A DNA stretch of 64,000 nt from Drosophila miranda (taxonomy: Eukaryota; Arthropoda; Insecta; Diptera; Drosophilidae): the NCBI RefSeq assembly GCF_003369915.1, contig NC_046674.1, positions 10,230,001 to 10,294,000 of the forward strand. Direction: 5' to 3'. The notes beneath the pieces were generated by a model that saw nothing but the letters and a program-made list of their open reading frames with translations, was not told where the DNA came from and did not search any database. The position numbers and the translations under genes are program-made. Position 1 is the first letter of the stretch, and every line of letters begins with the position of its first letter. Shown here in pieces: positions 54,480-63,774 of this stretch.

Positions 54480-55001
54480 GCATCAAGTCCATCCATTAAG
54501 GCTTGTCTCAAGCAAGCAAGCCAGCAAGCATACTATCGCCACAACGACAACTGCTTACATTTCACCTAATGCTAATGCTAAATGCACAAAACGAGCAGAA
54601 TACATCGAGAGAACATCGAGTATAGCAGCAAAACGCAAACAAGCAAGCAAGCAAGCAGCAAGGCTGTCCTGTCTCGTGCGCCTACTTTAAAATTAGATGT
54701 AAACTTAACGTTTCTACATTACAGCCAAGTTGTCTGCAAAAAAAAAGGGCCGCTTGTGTCTACCAAGGGTGCACCAAGGCGCTTCATAGCACACAACCTG
54801 TCGCCGACCGAATCAATCAACGCTCAGACGAGGCTAGACCAAGTTCAAGATTGCCGACTACCGCCTGCCGCTGTCCAAAGCACGGGCACGGGCCATGGCA
54901 CGAGCACGGGCACGGGCGTCGAGAGCGAGCTGGAGACAGTCCTGCGAGCGATGTGCTAGCCTAAGCACGTAATGCAATTGGCACCGCACAGAGATGTGCG
55001 T

Positions 55002-55040
55002 TCGGTCCACGCTAAAGGGAAACAAATGCGTTTGGACCGA
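55002..55040 (+). ncRNA. Type-B hairpin 3
   Basis: Long stem: TCGGTCCA (55002-55009) pairs with TGGACCGA (55033-55040), then CGC with GCG. A two-base bulge separates them. Loop TAAAGGGAAACAAAT. It is the strongest predicted stem of the family. Confidence 0.72.
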
Positions 55041-55234
55041 GAGCCGCTACACCGCACCATCACCAGCATTCGCTGAAGAAGTGAGCTGATGTGTTGTCGT
55101 TGTTACAGGGCTGCTGCCTGCAAGTACGCTACGGGCATCCTAGCGTCGTCGTCGCTAATTAATTGTCACTTTCAGCGTTGTATTTGAATAACATCCGGAC
55201 AGATCAGCAGCTAACGACGCGTAGCCAGTCGTTT

Positions 55235-55259
55235 ATCGCAAACGGGAACCAATTGCGAT
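55235..55259 (+). ncRNA. Type-B hairpin 4
   Basis: Stem ATCGCA/TGCGAT around the loop AACGGGAACCAAT; a seventh A-T pair is possible. The 3' flank TAGTGTTC is shared with copy 5, so these two may be a recent duplication. Confidence 0.68.
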
Positions 55260-55429
55260 TAGTGTTCAAGCATCCGAAACGGAAGAAATGCAGCAGCCAC
55301 AGTTCAGCCTGTCAGAGCTTGACGCAGGTTTGCAGATCTCAGGAGAGATGAAACCGCTTTTCAACGGGTTGTCGCTTCATTTGTACTTTCCCTCCCGTAG
55401 GTAGTCCAGAATTAGAGGTACCCATATTC

Positions 55430-55454
55430 ATCGCAAAAGGGAATCAAATGCGAT
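55430..55454 (+). ncRNA. Type-B hairpin 5
   Basis: Stem ATCGCA/TGCGAT around the exact loop AAAGGGAATCAAA, followed by TAGTGTTC. Confidence 0.7.
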
Positions 55455-55543
55455 TAGTGTTCGAAGACCGAGCTAGCTAGCCAATGACTACGCTACGCTC
55501 CGCCAGTTGAGCCCTTAACTCCTGGCCCTACGATCCAACATAC

Positions 55544-55564
55544 CGCAAAAGGGAATCAAATGCG
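55544..55564 (+). ncRNA. Type-B hairpin 6
   Basis: Stem CGCA/TGCG around the exact loop AAAGGGAATCAAA. Confidence 0.65.
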
Positions 55565-55630
55565 AGATGGTACTACAGTCGAGCTCCCCGTTGAGCTCCT
55601 GATCAAATTCTTTACTTCTTCAGCACAGCG

Positions 55631-55654
55631 ATCGTAAAGGGAATCCAATGCGAT
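55631..55654 (+). ncRNA. Type-B hairpin 7
   Basis: Stem ATCGTA/TGCGAT with one U-G pair, loop AAGGGAATCCAA. Confidence 0.65.
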
Positions 55655-55868
55655 GTACAGCGACAGCGGCAGGCAGGGTCCCAAGGCCCTAAAGGTATAA
55701 TAGCAGTTTTGTTGTTGGTGCATGTACGCTTTCCAGGAACGAACGACTATACATTCCCACATCCACATAGGAGTCAGAAATAATGCCCTGCTAGGTCCAG
55801 ATCCACGGCTGTGCTCTGGCCCACTCCACTTGTATTGCCGCGCGCCTTCCTGCACACTCGTCACGTTG

Positions 55869-55891
55869 GTCTCAAAGGGAATCCAAGAGAC
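55869..55891 (+). ncRNA. Type-B hairpin 8
   Basis: Stem GTCTC/GAGAC around the loop AAAGGGAATCCAA. The stem sequence is wholly different from the other copies, but pairing is perfect. This is the clearest covariation. Confidence 0.7.
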
Positions 55892-57049
55892 ACGCGCCCG
55901 CGGTACAGGCAACTTAAACACACTCTTCTTTTGTTTTAGTTTCCTTCCAAACTCTCATTACAGCTACTCGTAGGCGTATGTAGGCGATGTTAGCGCAGCT
56001 CCTAAAGACTCATAAAGAGCGAGACTATTCTAGGCCCACGTCCAGGATCCAGACTGCATTTGTAATGCAGTTGTTAGAGCTATCAAATTATGTTCTCTTT
56101 AAATACCTTGCGTAGATAATGTTAATGTTTTGTTGCCTTTAAATTTGTTTTAAATTTCTTATGTAAGATGTTATGTTATACTGTGACATGTAAATTTAAA
56201 AGCCATGGCTGTAGCAGACTTCCCCTGAAGAGTGCAACCGGATATCCTTCCAAAGGCTTTTGGAGCGGTCCATGTCGCACCTAGACGTACCAGTTGTTGC
56301 CGCAGGGAACATTTGAATGGGAGGACCACGACTTTTATAGCAAGATCCATGGCAGTGAGGAGTGAGGAGTGGGAGCAGCAGCATACAGAGGACATACATT
56401 TTCAATCTTTTGATACCTTCGACCTTGTACTACCTTCGAGGCATTCCTTCATTGGCCTCTTTGAATCATCTAATCGCATCCTGTGTGGACTTAAGAGGCG
56501 CACTAAACGACTGGGAGTGCACGCTATTGATCATTTTCGCTACGAGAACCGGCTAAGAGATATCTCTGGGAGCCGAGCCTTCTTCTGTTCAATTCGACAT
56601 CGCCAGTGGCTTCTGCGATCGCTTTCTGGAGCAGCATATTGACTGGTCCAAGATCTGAGATGCAGGCCACATATCATTATCCTGAACACTTCCATCGACC
56701 TGCACCAATAACAATTCCGTACCAATTCGTTCCTCGTACCACTGGCTTGGGATAGCTTGTTGACTCTGCTTTAATGACATGATACTGATGACAACTTCAG
56801 ACCGTTCTCCAACATTTGCCCCTTCTTCGCAACACTGCTGCAGTTGGACACGGTGATCGCCAACAAGATCGCCATCGCCATTGCCATTACCATTACCACC
56901 GTTGGCGGTGGCATGTGGCATTCACTTATCGCTTCGCTACTGGTCGCTTAACTAATGTGATGTTGACGCTTAACTTTGCTCTGTGAGGACCCTTCGTGAG
57001 GAGAATTAGATTTTGTTCGTGGATTGCAAGTTTCATTTAATTCGGATTT

Positions 57050-57401
57050 GACTGCAGCGTGGGATTCAATATGCACAACGACGGCGTGGTGAGATTCCAA
57101 ATCGACGGCGGCGAGGGATCCCGACTTACACATGACGGCGGCGATGGATGGATCCGAACTTCAAGACTGCGGCGTGGGATAACCATTTTGCTGCGTGGGA
57201 TTTTGGCAAGGGCTCTATGCGCCAAGCGCTATGCTCATGACTGCGGCGTGGGAACTGAGGAAGGATTGAATTGACGGCGGCGTGGGATGTGGTTGCTGAC
57301 GGCGGCGAGGGATGTGGCTGCTGACGGCGGCGAGGGAGCACTTGACTGCGGCGGGGGAGATCCTGTCTGCGGCGTGGGAGCGCTGGACGGCGGCGAGGGA
57401 T
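57050..57401 (+). repeat. Cluster of 13 GC-rich motifs, consensus GACGGCGGCGAGGGAT
   Basis: Copies start at 57050, 57080, 57104, 57134, 57165, 57189 (short), 57239, 57273, 57298, 57323, 57344, 57366 and 57386. The consensus is GAC(G/T)GCGGCG(T/A)GGGAT. Spacing varies from 20 to 50 bases and is not a multiple of three, and the spacers are unrelated. It is therefore neither a simple tandem repeat nor a coding repeat. All copies have one orientation. Confidence 0.85.
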
Positions 57402-57777
57402 CCGCTCCACTTCGGCTTAGAAAATCATCGGTGGTATTCCAAAAATCTTGGCGCAGCGTTAACTTAGGCAATCACAATATAATTTATTCGATGGTTCAAA
57501 GCTGATATACTTGATGATGCCGTGATCACCGTCCCAAAAATATCCGCACCCCTGTCTAAGCCAAGCCCATTTATGGAAAATTCATCATTTCTACACACAT
57601 ACATTTTTATTTAACACTTCTGGAATACCGGAAAGCAACCAACATATTTTTACCGATGGTCCAATTAACTGATCGCCGCAACGCAATGGCAGCGAAATAA
57701 AATGTTTTTTGAAAAAATTTAAGTCCAAGTGGTTTATTCATTTGGGGGAGCCTATCATCGTCTATCATCCTCTTCGT

Positions 57778-58467
57778 TTAGTAAACCAGATTTGCATATG
57801 GACTAGAGGAATACGGCTTGCTGCCTGGCGCAAGTGGCAGTCTCGTCGAATTGCTGGATAATGCCAAGGCCAAAGAGCCATTGTGGTTGCTCGCCACAAG
57901 CGCTGGACTCGGACCCTGTGTTGACGATGAGTTGCCAACAAGTGTATTATTGTCCGCTAGAAAGATACCGGATGCTGATCCATCCCATAGAGATGACGTC
58001 GGCACTTGGCTTGGAAGCCCCTCTGGAGGATATAAAGGTATAGTTCCAGGTGCCGAGCTGAAGTAGGTCTGATTGGTGTACAGCCATGTTTGGTTGTGAA
58101 CAGGAGACTGGGAGGGCTGTCTAAAACCAGGCTGGTCATTTTGTAATGGCCACGTTTGGTTGTGAGCAACAGGCACGGTAACGTTTCTTGGAGACGATAC
58201 ACTCGATGTATTATTCAATCTTCTGGCTTGGCCAAACAGTGTGTGATTCGACGCCACATGGTGCGTGTGTGCTGGCGTTAGGCGAGTGGTGTTCGCTCGT
58301 CGATGCACTTGACTGTGATGGGGGACCCGGGCAGGAGCCACGCCTTGAAGTTGGACGTGGCCAAGTACCAAAGCTGCGTTAGAAGAGGATGTTAGAAGAC
58401 AAAAAACGCAAACAAGTAGTTCCATACCAAAGGTCAATGCGATTTGATAAGATGTTGGCATCTTCAC
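57778..58467 (-). CDS. Secreted, Asn/Ser/Thr-rich glycoprotein-like protein (229 or 211 aa)
   Basis: Not recognised. Minus strand, start MKMPTSYQIALTF at 58467, stop TAA at 57778-57780. Read through, the N-terminus is a signal peptide (MELLVCVFCLLTSSSNA). A 54-base in-frame segment, starting GTATGG and ending TAACGCAG, also looks like a minimal fly intron. Removing it gives MKMPTSYQIALTFALVLGHV, another possible signal peptide. The mature protein has more than ten Asn-X-Ser/Thr sites and a repeated HNQTW motif (VAHNQTWPL, PVHNQTWLY), so it is likely heavily glycosylated. AATAAA on the minus strand lies at 57732-57737, close behind the stop. Role unknown; it sits among other small secreted-protein genes. 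Confidence 0.7.
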   Translation of the reverse strand: MKMPTSYQIALTFGMELLVCVFCLLTSSSNAALVLGHVQLQGVAPARVPHHSQVHRRANTTRLTPAHTHHVASNHTLFGQARRLNNTSSVSSPRNVTVPVAHNQTWPLQNDQPGFRQPSQSPVHNQTWLYTNQTYFSSAPGTIPLYPPEGLPSQVPTSSLWDGSASGIFLADNNTLVGNSSSTQGPSPALVASNHNGSLALALSSNSTRLPLAPGSKPYSSSPYANLVY

Positions 58468-58959
58468 ATGTGTGCTCTGCTCGCTGTGAAAATCTGAGTC
58501 GAACTGTCTCGTGCTGGAGCTTTCTAGAGGCCAGATCGGCTACAACGGGATGTACCAACCCCAGGTTATCAGCTTGTGTACATAATGTACATATGAATGT
58601 ATATTCACAACAAAATGTGCACAGCAAGACTGTTTCAGAGTCGATAGCTTCGATAGGTTCCGCTGGTAAGATCGACTTTAATGATTCTCCCCAACAGATC
58701 TGTACAAATTTCTAGAATCCTTAGATGGAATCATAGGATACGTATGTCTCCTTGGCATATAGGGACGAAGTGAGAGGAGGATCCCACTTGTCAATCAGCA
58801 TGGCACATGGTGATTCCCCAAGGACGTCGTTTTAGGGGGGCCGAATCGTATCCTATTTATTACCGATTGTTTTTCTACATATTATTTGAGGACATGCTTA
58901 CATTTGAATATATGTATATAGCGGGAAAATACCGCCATATCGGCATATGACTGTGAACT
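58468..58959. other. Upstream flank of the secreted glycoprotein gene
   Basis: No coding sequence or clear motif supported. It passes into the repeat cluster at about 58.96 kb. Confidence 0.5.
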
Positions 58960-60085
58960 TGCAATCGATTTCAGTCGGATAAGGGTATTTCTACGATCAC
59001 AGAAGCCAAGGCACTCCCAGATCGGCCTACAAATATAGGAGAAACCCATTTAGGTATGACTAGGATGATATCCTTCCGTTCGTCACAAAAAGGTGTGGCA
59101 CGCCCTGAACAGACAAGAAATGGCGGAGGAAAGTAAGTATGTATGTATGAGTGGGCAAAATATCCTTGATCCTTGAGAAGGAATCCTTTGGGGGTGTTCC
59201 CCCGATCACGAAAAGACATTCCACATCCCGATCAGCTGCCGTGCAGAAGAAACCAGTATTTTATTAATATGCAAATCCCAATCTTCGGAAGGCTATATCT
59301 CTGCTAAATAAGGCCAGATCGACGAAGGACCTAATTTCCCAGGATCGTGAGGATCCATCCTGTCGATTGACATCAAAATCTCGACTCGAAAACGAGGCCG
59401 ATTTTTGGCAAATTTAATGATGATTTTTGGCGAAAATCGTGAGGACACGGATGTCCTTTTGCCAATCGGTTGGCAGGACTCTCCCGATCACAAAAAGGCA
59501 TGCCGCGCCCAGATCGGCCCATAAATAGCCGAGATATAGCCAAAGAAAAAATGCTAATTTAATCGGACGTCAAACGACGAAAACGAGGAAATTTCAGACC
59601 GAGGTACCAGGCCAACAGAAAGTGCTAGAAAGCAACTGAGATTTTGTTCGCCCCCAAAAGTATGCAGCAAAAAAATTTAGGTTGCAAAAGTTACCTTCTG
59701 CTGATTTCTGTTCGCCTGGTATGCCGGGTATGAAATTTCCTCGTTTCCGGCCATTTTAGTCGCAAGTCGATGGTTGTTGTTGTACAACAATTGACACAAA
59801 TTGACAACAACAACAAAATAAAAAACAAATTAAGTGGTATTTTGGTGTTTTCTCCGTTAACTGTGGGCCGATCTGGGCGTGCCACGTCTCCTCGTAATCG
59901 GGAGAATGTCCCGGATCCCAGATTGACTTCAAGGATCATAAGGATACTTTTTTTTAGACGCTATTTTCGAATAGATCGCTTTATTAATTCACTTTTTCTC
60001 GTCCCATCTGGGAGTGTCACGCCTCCTTGGGATCGGCGGAACGCCCTTGATGCAGTCCTTGTCAAGGATCAAGGCCAAAAACACG
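58960..60085. repeat. Second cluster of the 8.9-10.6 kb repeat family
   Basis: 59.2-59.54 kb is a diverged copy of the 326-bp unit, with CAGTATTTTA, GGCTATATCTC, CCAGGATCGTGAGGATCC, GAGGCCGATTTTTGGCAAA and CCCATAAATAGCCGAGATATAGC in the same order. 58.98-59.2 and 59.86-60.08 kb share shorter phrases such as GCCGATCTGGG, ATCGGGAGAATG and AAGGATCA. Between them, 59.55-59.85 kb is unrelated AT-rich DNA. The element is dispersed but not tandem here, consistent with a transposon source. Confidence 0.7.
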
Positions 60086-60177
60086 TAATTATTTTTTAAA
60101 ATTTATCTGTAATTTTAATTTATTTTATTAATCTAATACTAGCGTATTGCTTTTGTGGCCCGTAAGCACTTTTAATG

Positions 60178-60651
60178 TCAGCCGCGTGTCATTGGAAAAA
60201 GACCCTCACAGCTTCCGCGTCTCACGATTTGAATATCTGCGGAATAATTGGGATGTGAGCACTGCGTAAACACATTCGAGTATGGGAAACATTTGGCAAA
60301 CTCACCGGCACCACAGAATCGAGCGCAGTTGAATTTCTGCTCATTTAAGTAGAGCTGCATGTTGCTGCCACAAATGGGATTGTACTCGGGAGTAGTGGGG
60401 CAACGGCCGAAGCAGTCGAGGAATTGTGGCGTCACAGGCGGAGGTGTGACGAAAGGTGTGATAGTGCCTGGTACCCGTACATTGTTGACCAGTACCCAGC
60501 TTGGTCCAGAGCCAGGAACAGAGCCTGGTGTTGTCCCCGATGTCTGCTGGCCCAACGGGCTTGGTGTTGTTTGAAAGATAAGCTGCCCAGCCCCCAAGTG
60601 AGTGGCGCAGACTAGTAGTACGATTGTTTTGGGAATCCAAAAGCCGATCAT
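60178..60651 (-). CDS. Second small secreted Kazal-domain protein (134 aa)
   Basis: Two exons on the minus strand, 60651-60306 and 60236-60178. The start MIGFWIPKTIVLLVCATHLG is a signal peptide. A Pro/Thr/Gly spacer follows (TTPSPLGQQTSGTTPGS), then a six-cysteine Kazal module (DCFGRCPTT, NPICGSNMQLYLN, FNCARFCG, RRGSCEG). The phase-1 intron falls after the fifth cysteine, at the same place as in the Kazal gene at 43.95 kb. If the intron is read through, the frame stays open and adds cysteines, but the spliced form matches the Kazal pattern. Likely a protease inhibitor; target unknown. Confidence 0.87.
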   Translation of the reverse strand: MIGFWIPKTIVLLVCATHLGAGQLIFQTTPSPLGQQTSGTTPGSVPGSGPSWVLVNNVRVPGTITPFVTPPPVTPQFLDCFGRCPTTPEYNPICGSNMQLYLNEQKFNCARFCGAGEFAKCFPYSNVFTQCSHPNYSADIQIVRRGSCEGLFPMTRG

Positions 60652-60958
60652 CTTGAAAGTCCCGTAGGCTTTTAGCTCGTCCGCTGCTCTGGCGACACTG
60701 AAAACGTTTCCGTCCAACAAGCTGCATTTGGAATGACAACAATACGAGTTTACCAAACTGCCGTCTCTGGTAATTCCAGTTCTATGAGGCAATCGTCAAT
60801 ACCCCCTCAGTCTACGCTTGTGTGGCGCAGGTCGGCGATAACCTAAAGCAGATCTACCACAATCCCCAATTCCCCGATGCGCCAGAGTGAGGTGAGGGAA
60901 AATCCAGTTCTAGTTTAGAGCGGCCTGGTGATTCATTCATTCTGGGCAAATACAAAGC

Positions 60959-61670
60959 TTAGCCTATTACAATAATATTATACGGCACTGCTGTTATGCG
61001 CGGCCCTGGCATCGAGAAGGTCGGCGAGACGTACTGCATAGATTGCTCCAGTTTCCGATAGCTCGTCTGGATACCCAAAAGCCCAATGGAAGCTGCCAAG
61101 CAAAACAAGACGTTAATTGTTAATGTTGCTGTTCGGTTAAGCTTACAGTTGGAAGTGCGTGGCACTGCCGGCTCCCCCTTTTTCCCTTCCGAATCCTTGG
61201 CACTTGGTTGTGCCACGTCATAGTCATAGTCCGGACTCACTGTTCTCTGCAGACATTTGCCCATGTGTGGGCCCCGGCGAGAGCGTCCACAGCGGCATCT
61301 AGAGAGCAGGCTATTGTACATCTCCGGCGACACAAAGCGCGATTCGCCCTTATTGTCATGAACAAAAGGGCAGAGCTCTGCAAAACTATACTCTTGTACT
61401 CTTGTCCCAAAAAAGCACTAACTAATGCACCATAAGTACCTTGCAGCTTGAGTTGTCCCTTCAGCTGGGAGTCAATCTCATTCTGATGGTAGAACCTATT
61501 GGTGGCATTGTCGGAGATCTGATGCCACACCTCTGGATAGTTGCGTCGCGACTTGTGCTCCATGCGCACCTGCTCCTTGCTTAAGTGTTTATTTAATGAT
61601 TAGCTTATGGGAAATACAATCTTTGATATACTCGTACTCACAGTTTCCCAATTACTTTAGCTGGATCCAT
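60959..61670 (-). CDS. Unidentified four-exon protein (177 aa)
   Basis: Not recognised. Exons on the minus strand: 61670-61642, 61579-61440, 61377-61147 and 61092-60959, joined in phase. The joined start is MDPAKVIGKLKEQVRMEHKS. The rest shows RRNYPEVWHQISDNATNRFY, ELCPFVHDNKGESRFVSPEM, a Cys/Arg patch (SRCRCGRSRRGPHMGK) and a conserved-looking C-terminal part (SYRKLEQSMQYVSPTF). The last intron is 54 bases and in frame. If retained it would add a hydrophobic stretch that mimics a membrane segment, so I prefer the spliced form. Soluble, basic, no signal peptide. Small conserved proteins of this kind often belong to sperm tails or cilia, but that is speculation. Confidence 0.75.
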
Positions 61671-63774
61671 CTGGCTTTCTCTCAAGGTCCCCAAGACACT
61701 AACTAGCTTGTTCGATGGCAAATTATTTGTTTACTATAGCAACGAGATGTCGTCACGAAAACAAGAACGATAACGATAGGTAACATATATGAATGTTGTA
61801 TATAATCAATATTCTCATTTATTTAAATCGCATTACTTAATAAATTTTAGTAGAAATATGCATTTACATTTTTAAATACTTGTAGCTAATGTTCGCGCGC
61901 AGCTATACGTGTTGTATATCTGTTGGGACACACAGTTGGGCGAAGGTTCGGTAGTCGTGTGTCTCTGTGTGTGTGTTGCTCCCCTTCCCCTTTCCCTTGC
62001 CCTTGCCCTTGCCGTTTCCCTTTTCTCCCCTTTTATACAAACTCGAAATTGTTCACTTTCAGTGCCTAGCTATTTGTTTTAGTACTGATTCGTATGCTTT
62101 GATTTCTGTTTGCTTAACCGTCGTAGTAGCTCTTATTTCAAAGTATATTAAGTTAGAAAACTATTACGTTCGAATTTATAATTATTGTTTATAATGGGCT
62201 AAATAGGCAAATACAAATACAAATACAAATACAAATACAGACTTGAAGGCGTTCGAATTCCATGAACATTCCATATACTCTTATGTATTGTGTTGCATGC
62301 ATAGCTCGCAAACGACGGTCAACACTTTTTCCCTTTGCTGTCTCGTCACTGACAAAACCGAAAAAGACCACGAAGACACGGTCTCTCACTGAGCAGAACA
62401 CTTTTTGTCTCTTCGCTTGTGTTATGTGTTTCGGGTTTTCGGGTGAGCCCGACACACGATCGTGTCTCACAATAACAACTTAGAGAGACACTTTGGTCAA
62501 GCGCTCACAGCAAAAGTGTCTTTAGATGAGCAGAACCAAAAAAGTGTCTGAGTAAAGTGTTTTTAGTTTTTTTTTTCGTGTATATGTTTATTTATTCATG
62601 TTTTCCGCATCTTTTGGGCTATTGTATTGTAATATGTATATTTATTTGCAAAATTGGCAAACGAACATTTTCGTTTTGCTTTTCACGATTCATTTTAAGC
62701 TCCAATAGTCAAACCGTATAGAATTCACAAAAGTTGATAGTTGCCATAAGCATCACACGTACAAGCCCGCATACATACGCAAAAGACACTTTGTTCGTTC
62801 ACTCGCGACAAGATGCTCAGTGAAAAACAGGAACAAAAGAGAAGTGAAAAAATCGGTCTTTGCTTGAGCGAAGAGCGAGTTGAGCAAAAACAGATTTGAT
62901 CGGGTCTTTTCAGTCCATTTTCTCAATGTGTCCGATAATGAGAGGTTTTTATCAGACACGCCGAAAGTGTCAACAGTTATTTGCGAGCTATGGTTGCATG
63001 GTATTGTATTGTATTGTATGGTATGGTATGGTATGGTATGGGCGTATATTCGTTATTAAAATTATGTAAATTTGATTGATATTTTGTTTTTGTTGTTTTT
63101 GTTGTTGCTATCCTTAAGGAGTATATTGCTGCATTACAATTTTTAAGCTAAAGCAGAAAGTGGCATTGGTGTTACATATACATATACATACACGCATTAT
63201 ATATATACTTATGGCTAAAGATTGGAATTGGATACTTTTATAAGTTACGTTCGTGAAATACAAAAGCGCCAGAGTATAAAATTTGAGAAAGATGAATGGA
63301 AGATAAGCGTAGCAGGACTACTGTATAGGTATATAGGACTATTGTATATGTAGATAGGCCATACGCCTGGCTAATAAATGTTTATATTGTATGTACAATT
63401 AACGGCTCGATTGAAGGCCGCAAGGACAGACCGACATCCGACATCAACACTCGTTCTCACTCAGACAAGCTAAAACTAAAACTATAACTAAAATTACATC
63501 CGCATTTACACTGGATCTTAGAAGCTAGACAACATACACATTACGATAATTCAACAATGTAAACGCACACAACGAACGATTTATGCTACGATAACAGATT
63601 TGGGTTTGGTACAATTTCATTCTTTTTTGTTTTTGTTTTGTTTTTGTTTGTCGCTGATGTATGTTTTATACAATATTCTCTTTACAAAAAGTCAGTCCAT
63701 AGTTTTGGGTATCAGCTCGGCATTTATAGTCTATTGCTTATGAAATCTGTTTAGATCTTCATAAAAAACCGTTC
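61671..63774 (-). other. Probable fwd 3' UTR and intergenic DNA
   Basis: No coding sequence supported. AT-rich, with AATAC repeats at 62208-62239, a GTATT/GGTAT pentamer run at 62998-63041 and GT tracts near 61960. Between 62.28 and 62.97 kb there are several copies of AAAGTGTCT in both orientations and of GAGCAGAAC-like strings, described under findings. The minus-strand fwd message presumably extends into this interval; its end is not clear. Confidence 0.5.
62998..63041. repeat. GTATT/GGTAT pentamer microsatellite
   Basis: Pentanucleotide run that changes from GTATT to GGTAT units part-way. Confidence 0.85.

Larger units (their letters stand above)
51361..57560. other. Non-coding region with three families of repeated structures (candidate structured lncRNA locus)
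   Basis: Over 6 kb without a convincing protein gene on either strand, yet with composition and features unlike plain intergenic DNA. It contains five type-A hairpins (52.5-54.3 kb), eight type-B hairpins (53.9-55.9 kb), a 7-bp perfect hairpin (56054-56070) and thirteen copies of a GC-rich motif (57.05-57.40 kb). The type-A and type-B hairpins are all on the plus strand with the same polarity, so a plus-strand transcript is most likely. A plus-strand AATAAA at about 57697 could end it. Short frames on both strands are mutually exclusive and lack conserved domains. Transcription is inferred, not shown. Confidence 0.6.

Noticed and set aside
52523-55891. Hairpins as microRNA precursors
   Set aside because: Stems of 4-11 pairs with 10-15 base loops are far too short for Drosha/Dicer substrates. 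I also saw no bantam-like or other known mature sequence.
57126-57471. Pro/Arg/Ser-rich minus-strand frames over the GC-rich motif cluster
   Set aside because: They merely translate the repeated ATCCCTCGCCGCCGTC motif. Several overlapping frames are equally open, and motif spacing does not keep a frame.
51361-57560. The hairpin locus as a roX homologue
   Set aside because: No GTTNTACG roX box and none of the known roX stem arrangement was found; only the general idea of a repeat-bearing RNA is similar.
60236-60306. Read-through version of the second Kazal gene with extra cysteines
   Set aside because: The segment has good GT/AG ends at the same position as the intron of the paralogue, and splicing restores the normal six-cysteine Kazal pattern.
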